Shown here: positions 25,567 to 38,606 of the stretch, piece by piece
Layout of the letters: every line of letters starts with the position of its first letter
How positions within the stretch are numbered: the first letter of the stretch is position 1
Assembly: GCF_900156205.1 (NCBI RefSeq)
Contig: NZ_FTNA01000017.1
Location: 27,377-91,376 of the forward strand
Reading direction: 5' to 3'
DNA length: 64,000 nt
Source: Leptospira interrogans
GTDB taxonomy: Bacteria > Spirochaetota > Leptospiria > Leptospirales > Leptospiraceae
The notes under the pieces: generated by a model
Told to the model about the DNA's origin: nothing
Databases searched by the model: none
The model's input: the letters and a program-made list of their open reading frames with translations, nothing else
Made by a program: the position numbers and the translations under genes

Positions 25567-26457
25567 TTAACTTTTACCGTAATAACGTAAGATTTGTCGA
25601 AGAGAAGATAGGTAGGAAGGGCCAAAAAGATTAATATGAACTAAAATCGGATACATCTGCCAAAATGGAATTCTATCTTTAAAATGTTCTGGGTTTTCGA
25701 TTCCACTATGAGAAAGTATTCTTTGCATTTCTTCTAAATTTAAAGAACTACCAAATAAATTCAGCATGGCAAGATCTTGTTCCGGATGTGAAAAAGAGAT
25801 GGAGGGATCAATCAAATAAGAATGTCCATTTTTACCGGTGAGTATATTACCCGACCAAAGATCTCCGTGTATTAATCTAGGATTACTTTGATTGAGAGAC
25901 CATTCTTCTGTGAATTTTTGAAAAACTTCTTTTACGTTTTCTGTATCTTTGGTCGTAATCAATTTACGAGAAAGAGCCAGATTCAATTGAATTGATAAAC
26001 GGCTTTCCCAAAAGAATTTTTCAAAGCTAGAATACCATTGGTTTTTTTGAGAGAGAGTTCCGATAAAATTATTTCGTTTCCATCCCCAAGAATTAGAATC
26101 TTTGCGATAGAGTAGTTTTAAACTTCGAATTAAATCTTCTCTTGCAGTTGGGACCGATCCGGGTTCAATATAGTCCATTACTAAGAGCCAAAGATTTCCG
26201 GTTTGTACAGTGCCATAACATTCAGGAACACGTACTCCAATTCTATAAAGTTGTTCTAAAGATTCTTTTTCAGTTTCTGCCATTTCTTTGTTAGAAATGA
26301 CTTTTACTCCAAAAGAATGATCAGGAAGTTTAGCGAGATAGATTTCATTAAGGCTAGAAGAATGAAAAGTTACTTTGGGTCTGTAACCGGAATTTAAAAT
26401 TCCGAGTTTGTCTAAACCTTCGCAGATTGCCTCTTCTAAATCCGCATGGATAACCAC
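25567..26457 (-). CDS. Fructosamine kinase family protein
   Basis: A cytoplasmic kinase-like protein of 296 residues. The catalytic loop LIHGDLWSGNILTG and metal-binding YLIDPSISFSHPEQDLAML are characteristic of fructosamine/ketosamine-3-kinase family proteins, which repair glycated lysines by phosphorylation. An early Lys in the FGVKVIS segment is the likely ATP-binding residue. Substrate specificity of bacterial members varies, so deglycation is likely but unproven. It is monocistronic; the ORF ends close to a repeat-containing spacer. Confidence 0.85.
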   Translation of the reverse strand: MVIHADLEEAICEGLDKLGILNSGYRPKVTFHSSSLNEIYLAKLPDHSFGVKVISNKEMAETEKESLEQLYRIGVRVPECYGTVQTGNLWLLVMDYIEPGSVPTAREDLIRSLKLLYRKDSNSWGWKRNNFIGTLSQKNQWYSSFEKFFWESRLSIQLNLALSRKLITTKDTENVKEVFQKFTEEWSLNQSNPRLIHGDLWSGNILTGKNGHSYLIDPSISFSHPEQDLAMLNLFGSSLNLEEMQRILSHSGIENPEHFKDRIPFWQMYPILVHINLFGPSYLSSLRQILRYYGKS

Positions 26458-26570
26458 TAGTTCGTTTCCTCCCGGATATTCCGGTACTTTTTTGTTTGAA
26501 TAAAAAATCGGTCTGAAAGGTTCCCAGATTGATTGAAAATTTATAAATCGATTTTTATAATTCGTAAGAC

Positions 26571-27500
26571 GTGAACATCTTAAAAATTCTTACCGTATTC
26601 TCGTTGTTTGTCGGAAACTCTCTTTGGGGAACCAATTTACCTTTTTATTGGAATTACGTTTTAATTACATCCATTAAGAAACAATCATCATCTTATTGGT
26701 CTGATATTTTTTCAAAATCACACACAATCTGTTACACGGGAGCCGTCATTTTATCAAATGGTTATTTTAAGTTTTCATTACTTCCTAAGAATTTTATCAA
26801 ATTAAGTAAAAATTATAAAATCAGACTAATTCCTTTGATTACTACCGTTTCTAAAAATGATTCTAGTTTTTTAAGTTCGGATGTTACGATGAAAATTGCG
26901 ATTGAAAACTTAATCAATTTTTTAAAACAAAATCCTGAAATTGCAGGACTACATTTTGATATAGAATTTCTTCCTAAGTCTGAGATTGGGAATTATAAAA
27001 AATTTTTAAGAAAGTTAAAACAAGAACTTCCTAAAGAAAAAGTTCTTACTGTTGCTATATTTCCTCAATTAGAATTTCCTAATCAAAATTTCATCACTCA
27101 TTCTGAGCTTATCGAAGAAAAATCTATTGATGAATTTGTTTTGATGAGTTATGATTTTCATTCTCCAAAAACTAATCCTGGGCCTGTTACTTCTATCCCA
27201 TTGACAAAAAAGAATTTAGAGTTTTTATTAAAACGAACTTCTAATTCAAAACTTTGGCTTGGGCTTCCTCTCTACGGATATTTTTGGAATCGCAATGGTA
27301 GAGTTCAAATTCTGACACAAAAAGATCTGAAAAAATTTAGGGAAAGTTCGGAAATTATCTTAAATGAAGACGGTTTTTTCTTTGTTAAAAATAGTAAAGG
27401 GGAAGGTTATATTTCGGATTTAAATACTTTAGAAAAGTATAATGTACTTATTAATACGTTTCAACTCAAAGGAACTGCTTTTTGGAGAGTAGGATTTTAG
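26571..27500 (+). CDS. Exported GH18-like protein with degenerate active-site motif
   Basis: A signal-type N-terminus (ILTVFSLFVGNSLWG) precedes a (beta/alpha)8-like glycosidase domain. The GH18 signature DGxDxDxE appears as AGLHFDIE, residues 125-132: Asp130 and Glu132 are kept, but the first Asp is Ala125 and the second is His128. Later landmarks MSYDFHSP and LWLGLPLYGYFW match the GH18 Tyr/Trp elements, and the chain ends AFWRVGF. The spore-cortex YaaH branch is the nearest type I recall. A peptidoglycan or glycan target is inferred. The start is GTG at 26571. Confidence 0.75.
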   Translation: MNILKILTVFSLFVGNSLWGTNLPFYWNYVLITSIKKQSSSYWSDIFSKSHTICYTGAVILSNGYFKFSLLPKNFIKLSKNYKIRLIPLITTVSKNDSSFLSSDVTMKIAIENLINFLKQNPEIAGLHFDIEFLPKSEIGNYKKFLRKLKQELPKEKVLTVAIFPQLEFPNQNFITHSELIEEKSIDEFVLMSYDFHSPKTNPGPVTSIPLTKKNLEFLLKRTSNSKLWLGLPLYGYFWNRNGRVQILTQKDLKKFRESSEIILNEDGFFFVKNSKGEGYISDLNTLEKYNVLINTFQLKGTAFWRVGF

Positions 27501-27604
27501 ACTTAAATGAAACTGGGTTTATTGTTTTAGATTTTATTTCAATCCAATTTAAAAATGGATGAGTTTGTCGGAACAATTGATTTCGTTTTCAGGGTTTTAC
27601 CGTA

Positions 27605-27800
27605 AAACTTGAAGTGTAGTAGTTCCTACAAATTACGTCGTATTTTAGGGTCTAAATGTTTCTTTTTTATTTCAACTTGTGTGAGTTCCCACATTTTTTA
27701 AAAGAATGTAAGAATAACTTCGATTGAACAATTGATTTCGTTTTTAGAGTTTTACTGTGAAATCTGAAATTGTAGTTGTTCCTACAAATTACGTCTCTTT
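27605..27800. repeat. GTAGGAACT-type short repeats
   Basis: Two near-identical blocks, TAGTTCCTACAAATTACGTC near 27614 and a matching TTCCTACAAATTACGTCTC near 27779, flank a GAGTTCCCACA word. The same block occurs near 2791. No ORF is present. Confidence 0.55.
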
Positions 27801-27849
27801 AAAAGAATGATCAATTCCAATCATTGACCGTGCCCAAAAAATTCTAAAA

Positions 27850-27952
27850 TAGAGTTGTTGAAAAATTCTATAGCAATGGTTAACAAAACTGCTTCAATCG
27901 ACTATTTCATAAACAGAAACAAGATGGAGAATTAATTTTTCAACAATTCTAA
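27850..27952 (+). repeat. MITE-like repeat A, full copy
   Basis: TAGAGTTGTTGAAAAATTCT to TTAATTTTTCAACAATTCTA with the standard interior (taacaaaactgcttcaatcg). Confidence 0.85.
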
Positions 27953-28174
27953 TAAACTCCCGCGATTTATTTGTTTGGAAGCAATTTGATTTATCTTCTT
28001 TTTATAAAAGTTATCTCAAGAATAATTTAGGAAAAGTTGATAAAATCCAAAAATAACAACCAAATTTCAGTTTCATTGATATTTATGACGGCATCATAAA
28101 TTTTAAGATATACCATTTAGATTCTAGATAATTGCTTATGAAGTGTTTAGTGGTAATTATAATCAAATTAAAAA

Positions 28175-28279
28175 TAGATTCGTTGAAAAATTCCGCAATT
28201 TAAATAAACAAAACTGCTTTTAATCGTCTATTTCAATGAAATAGAAGCGGATGGGAAATTAATTTTTAAACAATCTTAA
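28175..28279 (+). repeat. MITE-like repeat A, diverged full-length copy
   Basis: TAGATTCGTTGAAAAATTCC to TTAATTTTTAAACAATCTTA with several substitutions. It is the second copy in the 27501-28542 spacer, which otherwise contains only the short repeats noted and no recognised gene. Confidence 0.75.
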
Positions 28280-28542
28280 TATATTATAAAAGATTCTTTG
28301 TAAGATTGAATGTTGAAAAATTTTTACAATTGAATCGGCGTTTTGGGAACTTTTTATAAAATCATTCAATAATAAATTACAATAAAGTAGAAAAGTTTAT
28401 TATGAAATCTGAAATCGATGTAAAATAAATTTTACAATTATCTTTTAATCGTTATGATTGGACGCTAAATTCCGGTTCGATTAGAAAACGTTTTCCATTT
28501 ACAATCAAAGTTTTTTCAACTTACTGAAAAAAAGAGGTAATC

Positions 28543-29958
<1,416 letters not shown>

Positions 29959-30069
29959 ATATTCAAAAAATGGATTTTACTTATACGACATACATTCACT
30001 ATATAATGGTATTCAATATTTTGTTTTGGAATTATACCGTAGGAGGAAATTTTAAAGTAGTTAGGGTTT

Positions 30070-30477
30070 ATGAGGAATAAAAAATCAAATTTAATTCTAA
30101 TATCTTCAAACCAGAAAATTATTATCGTAGATGATAATCAAAAATATGCACAACAATTAAGTTCTTTATTACTTTCAAAAAAAGAAACGATACAAATATC
30201 ATGTGCTGAAAATATTCGTAGTGGATATAAAAAAATCTTAAAAGGAAACTTTGAAGTTTTTTTCTGTGATATTACAATAAGAAAAAGATTAGTTGGTTTT
30301 TATCTGGTTCATAGATTAAGAAAACGAAACGATAGAATTAAAATTATATTGATGTCTACTATCTTTGATTATCGTATTTTTTTCATCCTGTTTTATCGTA
30401 TTATAAAATTCAGTTTTGCTTTAAATGGCATTTGTAGAAAATCAGACGTTATAAATGGAAAGTTGGTAATTTATTAA
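30070..30477 (+). CDS. Stand-alone response-regulator receiver domain, atypical
   Basis: A 135-residue protein that is one receiver domain with no output domain. The acidic pair Asp21-Asp22 (IIIVDDN), phosphoacceptor Asp67 (FFCDITI), hydroxyl residue Ser96/Thr97 (ILMST) and a late Lys124 (ICRKSD) are in order. The region between beta-4 and the Lys is unusually aromatic (RIFFILFYRIIKF). Its last 36 bases overlap, convergently, the P-loop gene on the other strand. No histidine kinase gene is adjacent. It could be a phosphorelay intermediate or a decaying regulator. Confidence 0.6.
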   Translation: MRNKKSNLILISSNQKIIIVDDNQKYAQQLSSLLLSKKETIQISCAENIRSGYKKILKGNFEVFFCDITIRKRLVGFYLVHRLRKRNDRIKIILMSTIFDYRIFFILFYRIIKFSFALNGICRKSDVINGKLVIY

Positions 30478-30987
30478 TCGAACTATTTCATCAGGTAATA
30501 AATTTGAATTTTTGATTTTAATATATTTAATATTTTTTTCTTTTAGCTTTTTAGTAAGAATATTCTTATTTAATGAAAAAAGTATATAAGTAATAAACAA
30601 AAGCATAAACTTTTCAAATCTAGTTTTTCGATACGAAGGCCTATTTTTCATTCTTATCCATAGATCGAAAAAAGAAAAATCGAATAAAATAAACACTAAA
30701 CTTTCGCTTTTTATAGTTTCTATAATTGTGTTGAATAAATATGGGAGAATTAAATGTGATCCTTCGTACACACAAAGATTGTTTTCATTTTTTATAATTT
30801 TATCTAGTACGGATTGGTGGATCGTTCTGAACTTTTTTTTTCCGATAAGTTTAATATTGAGTTTGTTTTTATATTCTTGATCAAAATTAAAAATTCTCGA
30901 TTTTTTGCTATTATATTTATAAGAAGTTGTCGTTTTTCCGGAATTGGTTGGGCCTACCATGATTAATTTAGAATATTTTAATTTCAC
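30442..30987 (-). CDS. P-loop NTPase of unknown function
   Basis: A 181-residue protein with Walker A GPTNSGKTT at residues 12-20 and a later hydrophobic strand with acid (LVFILFDFSFFDLW). It resembles small nucleoside/shikimate-type kinases or AAA-like proteins, but no substrate motif is clear. It starts with GTG that overlaps the upstream gene's stop (GTGA), so translation is coupled to the terpene-synthase-like gene. Both are very AT-rich compared with the flanking hyf-like genes, which may point to separate ancestry. Confidence 0.6.
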   Translation of the reverse strand: MKLKYSKLIMVGPTNSGKTTTSYKYNSKKSRIFNFDQEYKNKLNIKLIGKKKFRTIHQSVLDKIIKNENNLCVYEGSHLILPYLFNTIIETIKSESLVFILFDFSFFDLWIRMKNRPSYRKTRFEKFMLLFITYILFSLNKNILTKKLKEKNIKYIKIKNSNLLPDEIVRLINYQLSIYNV

Positions 30988-31772
30988 AATGTTTCTAATT
31001 TGAATTTTTGAAGTTTATTTTTCTTTTGAAGAAACATACTTTTGAGAAATATTCCGAAGACAGAAAAGTATGAATAATTTCTTAGTATGTTTTCACATTG
31101 AGAAGATTTTAATAATAAATTTACTTTCAAATTTTCCAAATAATTGCGCACTTTAGGATCGGAGAAATAAAATTCTTCGTATCTTTTAAACGAATAAATT
31201 TCTAAAGGGATATTAATGTAACCAATCTTATAATCCTTTTTATAATCGATTAAATTATCTACTTGAATATAAAATTTAGCCAATGTATCTAATTGTATTT
31301 GGTCATTTAAAATTTTTTTATCTTTAAAGATAGAAGCACAAATTTTTAGCGATAAGATTCCAAGTTTTATATTCCTATTTTCGAGGGAAACTCGATCTAA
31401 TAGTTTAAACTTTCTTTTAAAATCGTTTTTTTGAATTTCTAAAAATGATTCATAGAGAGGTTTATAGTTCTCGCTATGTTTTGATAAGAATATTAGCTTC
31501 CCTAAATATTCAAATTCGTTATTTGGCTCTCGATTAAAAAATAATATTTCTTTTTGATTTTGTAAAAATTTTTCTACTTCTACTTCATCTGATAAATTAT
31601 TATCTACGTTATTATCAATCCATTCTAAATAACTGTAAATTGTGTAATAAAGAGTAATTCTTTTTATTTTGAAAAAAGTGACAAGTATGATGATAAAGTA
31701 GGGAATTTTGTTTTTTGTATTTGAACTTATAAATCTTAAAATTCTATAGATATTTTTTCGTTTGTCCATCAA
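30984..31772 (-). CDS. Squalene/phytoene-synthase-like protein, divergent
   Basis: A largely helical protein of 262 residues. An acidic motif Asp53-x3-Asp57 (WIDNNVDN) lies in the first third. Later, Asp172-x3-Asp176-x3-Asp180 in DNLIDYKKDYKIGYINIPLE follows the second aspartate-rich pattern of squalene/phytoene synthases (NxxxDxxxD ... YxP). Two such motifs in this spacing suggest the trans-prenyl head-to-head synthase fold. The resemblance is by motif only, and other all-helical folds remain possible. It is the first gene of a coupled pair with a P-loop protein. No desaturase or cyclase gene is in the window. Confidence 0.45.
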   Translation of the reverse strand: MMDKRKNIYRILRFISSNTKNKIPYFIIILVTFFKIKRITLYYTIYSYLEWIDNNVDNNLSDEVEVEKFLQNQKEILFFNREPNNEFEYLGKLIFLSKHSENYKPLYESFLEIQKNDFKRKFKLLDRVSLENRNIKLGILSLKICASIFKDKKILNDQIQLDTLAKFYIQVDNLIDYKKDYKIGYINIPLEIYSFKRYEEFYFSDPKVRNYLENLKVNLLLKSSQCENILRNYSYFSVFGIFLKSMFLQKKNKLQKFKLETL

Positions 31773-31949
31773 CTGGAAATTCTTAAACTAATACAGGATA
31801 GGCATAAGAAATCAGCTGAATTTAATTTTCTGCAAGAAATAAAATCAATGAAAATCTCCCAGTATAAAACTGACACGATTTCGTGGAAATTCCCATCAAT
31901 TTATTTAAAAGACGGTTTTTTCTGATTTTTACGCCAAATTGTTGTTAGA

Positions 31950-32767
31950 CTATTTAGTATTCCTTAAATTTTGAACGTGTTTTGAAAGTTCTGCTCTAAA
32001 AGAAAATTCCCAGATTCCCATTAGATAACGAAACGCAGAAACGATTACATCAGGACGAGGAGGATCACCTCCAATAAATAAATCCGGTTGTTTTGGAAGT
32101 TTACCTAATTTAAAAAGACCACCCGAAACGGCTTCCGATCCGCAGGCTACAAGTGCTTTTGGAGAAGGCATAGTTTCCCAGGCTGTGTCTAAGGGACCTT
32201 CCATGTTTGGCCCTACCGGCCCTGAATATACCAGTGCGTCTGCGTGTTTTGGAGAAGCTACTACTCGGATCTTACTTGCCTCACTGTCAAAAAGAGCGTT
32301 GAAACTTGCATTAATTTCCGCTTCGGTCGTATTATTTCCACTAGCCGCTACTTCTCTAAATTGAAAGCCGGTTTTTTTAGTAACCTTTCTGAATTGTTTT
32401 ATTTCTTCCGTTTCCACTTCCGGTTTTTCATCTGGCATTCCGTTTGTATATACTACTTGTAACGTTTCACGATCGGTCGAATATACATGAACAAAACCGG
32501 AATCTATAATCTTTCCGTTAGAACATACCTCGGAACATTTTCCACATTGAAGGCAAGCACCGTAATCAAAACTCATCTTATCTTTAGATATAATCTTGAG
32601 GGAATGAGTTGGACAGACCTGTTCGCAGGATTTGCAAGTTAGGCAAGATTCGTTTGAAGATAAAACCGGAATAGGAATTCCTCTCGCATTTGGATTTAGA
32701 GGGGATACTTTTTTATAGTTCATCGTCTTTGCGGGACGAATAATATTCAATATTTCGAATATACTTT

Positions 32768-32771
<4 letters not shown>
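31950..32771 (-). CDS. Ferredoxin-NuoB-like fusion subunit of Ehr/hydrogenase-4-like complex
   Basis: Combines in 273 residues what Hyf/Hyc complexes split between the 8Fe ferredoxin subunit and the small subunit. Residues 43-53 (CLTCKSCEQVC) and 73-83 (CLQCGKCSEVC) are two intact CxxCxxCxxxC sites for 4Fe-4S clusters. From about residue 135 a NuoB/HycG-like domain follows. Aligned to CNGCEIE, GaCA and GCPPRP, it has NNTTEAE, GSEA and GDPPRP, so the four proximal-cluster cysteines are Asn146, Thr149, Glu213 and Asp236. It therefore probably lacks that cluster. It is last in the operon, with an ATGA overlap with the large subunit gene. On the membrane's cytoplasmic face by analogy. Confidence 0.85.
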
Positions 32772-34168
<1,397 letters not shown>

Positions 34169-35377
34169 TCAAAATTCTCCTTGCAGTAGATGATAAAAAC
34201 CCCATATACCGAGACCCAACACCATTATAAAAAGTAAAAGAGAGTTTGTCATACGGATCTGTAAAGTACTCGCAAACTCTTTTGCAAAAGGCCTGTCCTC
34301 TAAATTAAAAAGTGGAACTGTTTTGTAGAGTAACACACCAAAAAAGATCAATCCTAAAAATGGAACCGTGATCACGAACCATTGGCCTTGAGCCCAACCG
34401 ACTTTCAAAAGTAAAAGATCATTTACGAAAATCGGAGAACCTGGAAGTACAAATGCGACGAACAAAGACGCAGTATAAAGTGAAAGTGCCTTCTTGTTGA
34501 TTTTTTCAGAAAGAAAAATCTTACTCAATTCTCTTTTACCGGCGTCCATTCTTACGATTCCCATCGTTAAGAACAATACTGCTTTTAAAACTATGTTTCC
34601 GGCCATCACGAAGTTAAAAACTGGATCGGGTAAATCCATCCAAAGAAAAATTCCAATTGCACCGCTGTGAAATAAGGCAACCTTCGCAGTCATCATTCTG
34701 AGATCGTTTCTTTGATAGAGAGCAACGATACTTTGTAACATCGTTATAATTCCTAAAATCAACAATCCGTCTGAAGCACTGAAAGTTGTCGGATACAATT
34801 GGTGGTCCATGTGGATGAATGGACGTAGCGCATAACTTACCGCAACCGGAACGAATGCTGCGATTAAGGCGGAGATTTGACTTGGACTTTCTCCATAAGT
34901 ATCCACGACCCACACATGATTTGGGAAAAGACCTAATTTTGCGGAATAACCAAAAATCGCTAACCAAAGCCCGATCTCAAGCCATAGGTTTTCTGGATGT
35001 TCGGATAATTTGCCTGCTAGAACTTCTACGGGATGATCGATTCCGTGTAACGTTGCCGTTAGAATAATGATTCCTAAAAATGCGATCCCGAGTCCAAAAG
35101 AGTTGATTAAAAGAAATTTCCATGCGATCGGAAACAATTTCGAAGTTCTACTAGAAGATACTAATAAAGCTCCCGTAAAAGTAGTCGCTTCGATTAAAAC
35201 CCATTGAAGAGCAAATCCTTCTAAGTTCCAAGCCGCGAATGTAAGTCCAGTACAAAGGATCATTAGAAAAGACCACATTGCTATTTTTTTTTGACCCTTA
35301 GTAGGTGCTAAAATATACGCGAGTAAAATCAGAAATAAAACGACTACTCCGATTCCATTTAGTATGAAAAGATTCAT
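34169..35377 (-). CDS. Antiporter-like membrane subunit (HyfF/NuoN type)
   Basis: An inner-membrane ion-translocating subunit of 402 residues with about 11-13 membrane segments. The conserved channel acid appears in WVLIEATTF and the conserved lysine in YSAKLGLFPNHVWVVDTYGE, both typical of NuoL/M/N-type pumps and of HyfF. It overlaps the HyfE-like gene by four bases. The presence of the charged residues argues that ion pumping is retained although the catalytic subunits are altered. Confidence 0.85.
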   Translation of the reverse strand: MNLFILNGIGVVVLFLILLAYILAPTKGQKKIAMWSFLMILCTGLTFAAWNLEGFALQWVLIEATTFTGALLVSSSRTSKLFPIAWKFLLINSFGLGIAFLGIIILTATLHGIDHPVEVLAGKLSEHPENLWLEIGLWLAIFGYSAKLGLFPNHVWVVDTYGESPSQISALIAAFVPVAVSYALRPFIHMDHQLYPTTFSASDGLLILGIITMLQSIVALYQRNDLRMMTAKVALFHSGAIGIFLWMDLPDPVFNFVMAGNIVLKAVLFLTMGIVRMDAGKRELSKIFLSEKINKKALSLYTASLFVAFVLPGSPIFVNDLLLLKVGWAQGQWFVITVPFLGLIFFGVLLYKTVPLFNLEDRPFAKEFASTLQIRMTNSLLLFIMVLGLGIWGFYHLLQGEF

Positions 35378-35994
35378 ACGGACACCTCTTCTTTTTCGTT
35401 TTCGGAGGAAACTTCCATACTGATTCTAAGAGTTGCAGCCGCTCCAATGATGAACACTGCATCTAAGAAAGAACCAAATTCGATTCCTAAAGGAAGTTCC
35501 GTTCTTAAAATTTGAGTCAAAAGAAAAGTTCCGTTTTCAAAAACGGCAAACGAAGCAATCACCCCAACCCAATGACGACGAACCACGAATCCTACCATTC
35601 CTACATACAATATAAGAAACGTATATAAAAAGGACATTTGATTTACTTGACCAAATCTAAATTTAGTAAAACCTAATATAAGAAAACCAACAATTGCTCC
35701 TATCAAAAGAAGAGCAAAAGTAGGAATATAACCCACTTTGGGAAAAGTAGATTCCACTGAGTTTGTTCTTCTAGCAGTCAAAAAAAGGATCCAGGGAGTT
35801 AAGATCACTTTGAAAAGTAAAATCATTCCTGCTAGAAATAAACTATGAGTGCCATATCCACCGTCTTCGAAAAGAGGGACTAAGAGAAATACACTCTGAA
35901 ACGCAAGAAGAAGAACGAGTCTTTTCAAACGATTTTCAAGAAGAATCACAACTCCAATTAAAAGTAAAATTAGATAACTGAATTCTGTTCCCAT
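35374..35994 (-). CDS. HyfE-like membrane subunit
   Basis: A 206-residue protein with about six membrane segments that resembles hydrogenase-4 component E, which contains a NuoK-like core. The segment FENGTFLLTQIL has the acid expected in the NuoK-type channel region (VFEN). The tail after the last helix is acidic (SENEKEEVSV). It lies between the HyfC-like and HyfF-like genes exactly as in hyf operons, with a four-base overlap to the next gene. Confidence 0.82.
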   Translation of the reverse strand: MGTEFSYLILLLIGVVILLENRLKRLVLLLAFQSVFLLVPLFEDGGYGTHSLFLAGMILLFKVILTPWILFLTARRTNSVESTFPKVGYIPTFALLLIGAIVGFLILGFTKFRFGQVNQMSFLYTFLILYVGMVGFVVRRHWVGVIASFAVFENGTFLLTQILRTELPLGIEFGSFLDAVFIIGAAATLRISMEVSSENEKEEVSV

Positions 35995-36866
35995 ATAACT
36001 TTTTCCTTAGGATCAACCTAATTTAAGAAGAATGCCCAAAAAGAGCATGAAGATGAAGTTTAAACCGAGTAACTCTGGAACCCAGAGCCACTTTCTTCGA
36101 GTACTATTTGCTTCTATGTAACCCACACAAATTGAAACAAAAACCGCTCCTAAAACCGCAACTATATCGAGCCAAAAAATGGGTACGGAACGATTTAAAA
36201 AGAATTCTCCGTGATAAACTCCCATCTTAGCTACAAATAGAAATAACGCGCATGTTTTAAATTGTTGTGCCAATTCAAAAAGGGCCCTTCTACTTCCGGA
36301 CGCTTCGAGCAACATAGCCTCGTGAACCATAGTAAGTTCCAAATGAGTTCTAGGATCGTCAAACGGCGGTTTGGCGAGTTCCGCTAAAATTATCAAAGAA
36401 GTTCCTAAAAGAAATAAACCGCCGAACGCGAGACTTGCAAAGTTCGCATTAAATACCAGATGTGATTCAAACACTACTAGAACCAAAATCATAATTGGTT
36501 CACAGAACACATAGAGTATAACTTCTCTCGCTGCACCCATTCCTGCGAAAGATGTACCGTTTTCTACAGAATAAGCGAGTAACGCAAATCTCATAATTCC
36601 GATTAAAAATGGAATCAAAAGAAAAGATCCCCATTCGAAACTAGTCAAACTCCAAACAGCAAATCCAGATAAACAGGCTATGAGAGGGGAAGCCTCCGTA
36701 AAAAATCCTGAGAACGGTCCATCCACAGGTTTTTTACGGATCATTCTCCAAGTGTCGTAGAAAATTTGAAAAACGGGAGCGCCTACTCTTCCTTGAGAAT
36801 AAGATCTTATTTTTTGAACCAGTCCTCCGCATAAAAACGGAAGAACGATAAAAGACAAAACCCGAA

Positions 36867-38588
<1,722 letters not shown>

Positions 38589-38606
38589 CGACTTTTAAGT
38601 CTCCTC

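Noticed and set aside
31861..31949. A terminator after the Ehr-like operon (CACGATTTCGTG)
   Set aside because: Only a 5-base stem, too weak and without a T-run in the right place.
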